Origin: SAR202 cluster bacterium bin16
GTDB taxonomy: Bacteria > Chloroflexota > Dehalococcoidia > Lucifugimonadales > Australimonadaceae
Assembly: GCA_002238425.1 (NCBI GenBank)
Contig: MPMJ01000013.1
Span: 1-64,000 of the forward strand
Length of the DNA: 64,000 nucleotides
Direction: 5' to 3'
A program made the position numbers and the translations under genes. The notes under the pieces were generated by a model, which saw only the letters and a program-made list of their open reading frames with translations, did not search any database and had not been told where the DNA came from. This document shows, one piece after another, positions 60,435 to 64,000 of the stretch; the first letter of the stretch is position 1; each line of letters begins with the position of its first letter.

Positions 60435-62444
60435 TCAGCGTTGCATCAGGTAGAAGATGAGTATCACCGCCGCCCCCATCGAGACCCCCACGCCGTACAC
60501 CTGAATGTGGCCCGTCTGCAGCTGGGCGATGGCGCGCCCGCTGTTGCGCCCCAGCCAGCCCGCCAGGTCGGCCACGCCGTCCACGATCCGGCGGTCGAAC
60601 CAGTCGGAGACGAGGAATAACCCGCGGTAGAGCGCGCGGCGGACGATGAGGTCTTCGTAGAGCGCGTCCATGTAGAACCGCTGCACCAGCAGACGGTGCG
60701 CGAACCGCCACAGGCGTCCGAGCCCGTCGAACGAGACGGTCCGCGTTCCGTAGACAAGCACCGCCAGCCCTATCCCCGCGACCGCGACCACGGTGGACGT
60801 GGCAGCGATGGCCAGGTTGAACTTCGGCGCGTCCTCGTGCAGCAGGTGTGAGAACCAGTGCGCGGGCACCGGCCCGAGATCGAAGAGCGAGTTCGCCACG
60901 AACCCGGAGCCGACCGCGAACACCGCTAGGACGATGAGCGGCAGCGTCATGACACGCGATGATTCATGCTGGTGCACCTGGTGGTGCGCCTCGTCAGGTA
61001 TGCGTTCCTCGTGCGGGACCGAGTCGATGCCGCCCCTGAACTCGCCGTGGAACGACATGATGATGAGCCGGAAGATGTAGAACGCAGTCATGAACGCCGC
61101 AGCGAGCGCCAGCCAGAACACGAGTTGCGAGACGCCGGTGTTCGCGGCGTGTGCCCCGCTCCACGCCGTGGCCAGAATCTCGTCCTTGCTCCAGAATCCC
61201 GCCAGCGGGAATATTCCCGCGAGGCTTAACCCGCCGATGAGCGTCGTCAGGTACGTGATGGGCATCCACCGCCGGATGCCGCCCATGTACCGCATGTCGA
61301 ACGTGTGCACCGAGTGGTGCACCGACCCTGCTCCCAGGAAGAGCAGGCACTTGAAGAAGGCATGGTTGAACAGGTGGAACATCGCCACGCCCGGCGCGCC
61401 CACCCCCAGCGCGAGGAACATGTAGCCCAGTTGGCTCACGGTCGAGAACGCCAGCACGCGCTTGATGTCGTTCGAGGCAAGTCCCATCGCCGCGGCGAAG
61501 ACGGCGGTGAACCCGCCGATGATGGCGACCGTGTTCATCGCCGTCGCGCTCTCCTCGAAGAGCCCGAACAGCCGTGCGACGAGGAACACGCCCGCGGCGA
61601 CCATCGTGGCCGCGTGGATGAGCGAACTGACCGGCGTCGGGCCCTCCATCGCGTCCGGTAGCCACGTGTGCAGCGGGAACTGCGCCGACTTGCCTGCCGC
61701 GCCCGCGAACAATCCGAGCGCTACCCACGTCGCCACGCCCGCTGACAGCATCGGCGCGGCGTCGAGGATGGCCGGTATCTCGAACGGGTTCAGTCCCAGC
61801 GCCGTGAACTCGCCCCGGTTCAGGAACAGGTAGAGGATGCCGAGCATGAAACCGAAGTCGCCGATCCGCGTGACGATGAACGCCTTCTTGGCTGCGGCTG
61901 CCGCAGCCGGACGGTGGAACCAGAACCCGATGAGCAGGTAGGAGAAGAGCCCCACCAGCTCCCAGAACACGAACAGTTGGATGAGGTTGTACGCGAGCAC
62001 GAGCCCCAGCATCGAGGCCGTGAACAGCGACATATACGTGAAGTAGCGTGGGTAGTCGCTCCACTCGCCGTTCGCGTCGTGCTCGTCCTTGCGCATGTAG
62101 CCGAGCGAGAACACCTGCACGACCATGCTGACGCCGGAGACGACTGCCGCCATGATGGCCGAGAGCGGGTCGAGGAAGATGCCCACCGTCATCTGGAAGC
62201 CGTCCTGCGCTCCGATGGCCCCGACGGCGAACCAAGCGTGTGGCTCGTAGCCCGCGTCGCCGCTCCCCATCGCGCCGTTGACGGCGATGAGGCTCAGGAC
62301 AAACGCAGCGCCAGTGCCGACGATGCCCACGTATCCGGCGTACTGCCAGAGCGAGCGCCGCCACGGCCTGAGCACGGCGATGTTGAACACCCCCGCGAGG
62401 AGCGGCAGGCCGATGATGAGCCAGGCTGCTGCTTCCGGGAGCAT
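60435..62444 (-). CDS. nuoL: NADH-quinone oxidoreductase subunit L
   Basis: A 669-aa distal antiporter-like subunit with about 16 membrane helices and the long lateral helix near the C-terminus. FVFWELVGLFSYLLIGFW has the helix 5 Glu. GKSAQFPLHTWLPDAMEGPTPVSSLIHAATMV (landmarks KSAQFPLHTWLPDAMEGPT, LIHAATMVAAG) has the helix 7 Lys. The His-rich HQVHQHESS loop precedes the last helices. Length is within the family range. Confidence 0.96.
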   Translation of the reverse strand: MLPEAAAWLIIGLPLLAGVFNIAVLRPWRRSLWQYAGYVGIVGTGAAFVLSLIAVNGAMGSGDAGYEPHAWFAVGAIGAQDGFQMTVGIFLDPLSAIMAAVVSGVSMVVQVFSLGYMRKDEHDANGEWSDYPRYFTYMSLFTASMLGLVLAYNLIQLFVFWELVGLFSYLLIGFWFHRPAAAAAAKKAFIVTRIGDFGFMLGILYLFLNRGEFTALGLNPFEIPAILDAAPMLSAGVATWVALGLFAGAAGKSAQFPLHTWLPDAMEGPTPVSSLIHAATMVAAGVFLVARLFGLFEESATAMNTVAIIGGFTAVFAAAMGLASNDIKRVLAFSTVSQLGYMFLALGVGAPGVAMFHLFNHAFFKCLLFLGAGSVHHSVHTFDMRYMGGIRRWMPITYLTTLIGGLSLAGIFPLAGFWSKDEILATAWSGAHAANTGVSQLVFWLALAAAFMTAFYIFRLIIMSFHGEFRGGIDSVPHEERIPDEAHHQVHQHESSRVMTLPLIVLAVFAVGSGFVANSLFDLGPVPAHWFSHLLHEDAPKFNLAIAATSTVVAVAGIGLAVLVYGTRTVSFDGLGRLWRFAHRLLVQRFYMDALYEDLIVRRALYRGLFLVSDWFDRRIVDGVADLAGWLGRNSGRAIAQLQTGHIQVYGVGVSMGAAVILIFYLMQR

Positions 62445-62447
62445 CGC

Positions 62448-62642
62448 TTACAACTTCCTCAGAATCTCATCCGCCACGTGCTCGCGGCCTCGCGGCACCA
62501 TAACGCGGAACGCCGACGTCTCGCTGTACTCCAGCAGTCCGCCTTCTGGAAGAAGCCGCACGGGAAGGCCCTCGCCCTCGAGGATCTCCTTCCACATCTC
62601 GGCGAGCATCAGGTTCGGTGCTTTCTTGTAGTCAACCCACAT
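62448..62642 (-). CDS. Small DUF2007-like protein within the nuo operon
   Basis: A 64-aa soluble protein. Its layout (AEMWKEILEGEGLPVRLLPEGG, then FRVMVPRGREHVADEIL, given as landmarks) is like DUF2007 putative signal-transducing proteins, in which a short beta-alpha-beta unit contains a LLxxxGIP segment and a VPxxxxxxAxxIL ending. It lies between nuoK (gap 11 nt) and nuoL (gap 3 nt), so it is co-translated with complex I membrane subunits. Known complex I operons rarely have a gene here. Confidence 0.65.
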   Translation of the reverse strand: MWVDYKKAPNLMLAEMWKEILEGEGLPVRLLPEGGLLEYSETSAFRVMVPRGREHVADEILRKL

Positions 62643-62653
62643 AGCGAGTCCCG

Positions 62654-62998
62654 CTAACGCCGCAGCGTGCTCAGGTCTGAGATATGGATCGTGTCGCGTT
62701 GCCGGGCCAGCGCGATGATGAGCGCGAGCCCCAGCGCGACCTCCGCCGCCGCGACAACGATGACGAACACAGCCAGCGTCTGCCCCTCCAGCACGAAACG
62801 CTCCACGTCGGTGCCTGCCCCCGGGAACCGCAGCGCCGCAGGGACGGTGTAGCGCGAGAACGCCACCAGTGCCACGTTCACCGCGTTGAACATGATCTCA
62901 ACGGACATGATCACGGCGATGATGTGCCTGCGCGACAGCACCCCGTACAGCCCTATGCAGAACAGGATCGCCGAGATGATGAGCAGCCGCTCAAGCAT
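62654..62998 (-). CDS. nuoK: NADH-quinone oxidoreductase subunit K
   Basis: A 114-aa, three-helix subunit. LFCIGLYGVLSRRHIIAVIMSVEIMFNAVN (landmarks IGLYGVLSRR, MSVEIMFNAVN) has Glu34 of the proton path, and VIVVAAAEVALGLALI has the second conserved Glu. It is about 14 aa longer than usual because of the loop RFPGAGTDVERFVLEG between helices 2 and 3. It overlaps nuoJ by 8 nt. Confidence 0.95.
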   Translation of the reverse strand: MLERLLIISAILFCIGLYGVLSRRHIIAVIMSVEIMFNAVNVALVAFSRYTVPAALRFPGAGTDVERFVLEGQTLAVFVIVVAAAEVALGLALIIALARQRDTIHISDLSTLRR

Positions 62999-63518
62999 CG
63001 TTCCGCTCCCGTACGAGAGACAGCGCCCCGATGACTGCTGCCAGCAGCAGTACGCCGGCCACCTCGAACGCCAGCACGTAGTCGCTCAGCAGAAGCCGTC
63101 CCAACTGCGTGGGCGTTTCCACGAAAACCGTCGCGATCGGCCCCGGTAGCGAGTCCGGCAGTACCGCCCACTCGGCCTGCACGATGCTGTACGCGAGCGC
63201 TCCGAGCAGTGCGATGCCCATCATGAGCGCCACCGGCTGCACGGCGGTCGAGCGGTTCCCGGTGTCCACGTCGCGCGTCATCATCACCGCGAAGATCACC
63301 AGCACCGCGATGCCGCCGCCGTAGACCAGCACCTGCACTACCGCGAGGAACTCAGCGTTGACCATTGCGAAGATACCCGCGATGCCGAGGAAGCTCACCA
63401 CCAGCATGAGCGCCGCGCGGAAGATGCTGCGCAGGTGCACCACCAGCGCAGCCGACCCGATGGTGACCACCGCCAGGGCCCAGAACACGATTTCGGAGAA
63501 GAGGTTGTCGAACGCCAC
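62991..63518 (-). CDS. nuoJ: NADH-quinone oxidoreductase subunit J
   Basis: A 175-aa, five-helix subunit with FRAALMLVVSFLGIAGIFAMVNAEFLAVVQVLVYGGGIAVLVIFAVMM in the middle (landmarks NAEFLAVVQVLVYGGGIAVL). It starts with GTG at 63518, just after the nuoI stop, giving the family N-terminus. Residues further up the frame are not NuoJ. Confidence 0.93.
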   Translation of the reverse strand: MAFDNLFSEIVFWALAVVTIGSAALVVHLRSIFRAALMLVVSFLGIAGIFAMVNAEFLAVVQVLVYGGGIAVLVIFAVMMTRDVDTGNRSTAVQPVALMMGIALLGALAYSIVQAEWAVLPDSLPGPIATVFVETPTQLGRLLLSDYVLAFEVAGVLLLAAVIGALSLVRERNDA

Positions 63519-63520
63519 GG

Positions 63521-64000
63521 CTAAGGCTCGCCTCCATAGTCGCCCGCGGCGCTGGACCGGTGGTCCATCTCTTCCGGCATCTGCCCGGGACGCTTGGGAT
63601 GCCAGAGGAACGGCTCGCGTCCGACGCTCTGCCACTCCTGGGACGCATCGTGGTGCGGGTCTGACTTCTCGCGCTCCAGCTGTGGCCGGAACCAGGTGCT
63701 GGGGTGCTTCTCCCGCTCCCTGAGCGTGTCGATGTCAATCACGAGGTCCGCCCGGCTGTAGCGCGCCGCTTCGAAACCGGAGCCCATGTGCAGCGCGTCG
63801 TAGGGGCACGCCTCGACGCACAGCCCGCAGTACATGCAGCGCGCCTGGTCGATGTCGAACACGTCCACCTTGTAGCTGCCGCCGTCCTGCTCGTTGCCGC
63901 CGTCCGGGTCGGTGACGATGCGGATGATGCCGAGCGGGCAGTACTTCGCGCAGCTTGCGCATCCGGTGCACCGCTGCTCGTACCAGGTGAACTCCTGCCC
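63521..64000 (-). CDS. nuoI: NADH-quinone oxidoreductase subunit I (5' end outside window)
   Basis: The frame is open from the window edge (160 codons with stop). Two 4Fe-4S clusters are bound by CTGCASCAKYCP and CMYCGLCVEACP, with PYDALHMGSGFE after the second, as in NuoI/TYKY, which passes electrons from the peripheral arm toward quinone. About 20-40 N-terminal residues are missing. The C-terminal part after about 95 is longer and more polar than in E. coli. Confidence 0.95.
   Translation of the reverse strand, partial: GQEFTWYEQRCTGCASCAKYCPLGIIRIVTDPDGGNEQDGGSYKVDVFDIDQARCMYCGLCVEACPYDALHMGSGFEAARYSRADLVIDIDTLREREKHPSTWFRPQLEREKSDPHHDASQEWQSVGREPFLWHPKRPGQMPEEMDHRSSAAGDYGGEP

Overview
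The window is a G+C-rich bacterial chromosome segment, probably from an uncultured member of the Chloroflexota (a Dehalococcoidia or SAR202-like lineage). This placement is inferred from gene content and style, not from a phylogenetic marker search. Supporting points are Zn-binding versions of S14, S4 and L36, GatCAB instead of direct amidated tRNA charging, ThyX instead of ThyA, a 2-oxoacid:ferredoxin oxidoreductase next to a dihydrolipoamide dehydrogenase, FMN and SDR oxidoreductases, Pro/Thr-rich lipoproteins, and common GTG/TTG starts. The density of genes and frequent 4-nt ATGA/GTGA overlaps indicate tight operons.

Layout. 1-5.5 kb: the end of an IS30-type transposase, then a leftward zinc alcohol dehydrogenase and methylmalonate-semialdehyde dehydrogenase pair, a rightward ferritin-like protein, a small cluster of inverted repeats, a leftward FMN hydroxy-acid oxidase and a leftward cobalamin adenosyltransferase. 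5.5-27.3 kb: one uninterrupted rightward translation superoperon starting at a consensus promoter (TTGACA-N17-TAGCAT): rpsL-rpsG-fusA (no tuf), the S10 set, the spc set with secY-adk-map-infA-rpmJ, the alpha set with rpoA, then rplQ-truA-rplM-rpsI and a hairpin terminator. 27.4-33.7 kb: a leftward SAM-cycle operon, mtnA-mtnP-rhodanese-ahcY-metK-phosphohexomutase, under a promoter with the same two hexamers as rpsL. 33.8-46 kb: a lipoprotein, recF with an ABC exporter, gatC-gatA, a small unknown gene, dinB-cyclodeaminase-DUF971, an HU protein, and a TPP-riboswitch-controlled symporter-tenA-thiD operon. 46-57.4 kb: a sortase-type surface protein with an RskA-like domain, thyX, lpd-korA-korB, small DUF35 and GYD proteins, an unknown gene that looks leaderless, an HPP-family membrane protein, a DUF3291-like protein, an SDR and a methyltransferase. 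57.4-64 kb: the distal half of a complex I operon (nuoI-J-K, a 64-aa DUF2007-like gene, nuoL-M-N), cut at the window edge in nuoI.

The most unusual biological signal is that several ribosomal proteins carry long low-complexity Ala/Glu-rich additions (L3 about 145 aa, S17 about 190 aa, S3 about 80 aa, L13 about 90 aa at the C-terminus, and L5 about 90 aa at the N-terminus). Two places look like sequencing or assembly artefacts rather than biology: an 81-nt poly-G insertion inside rplO and a 47-nt error-rich duplication that breaks the frame of gatA. No tRNA, rRNA, CRISPR array, prophage or defence system was seen.
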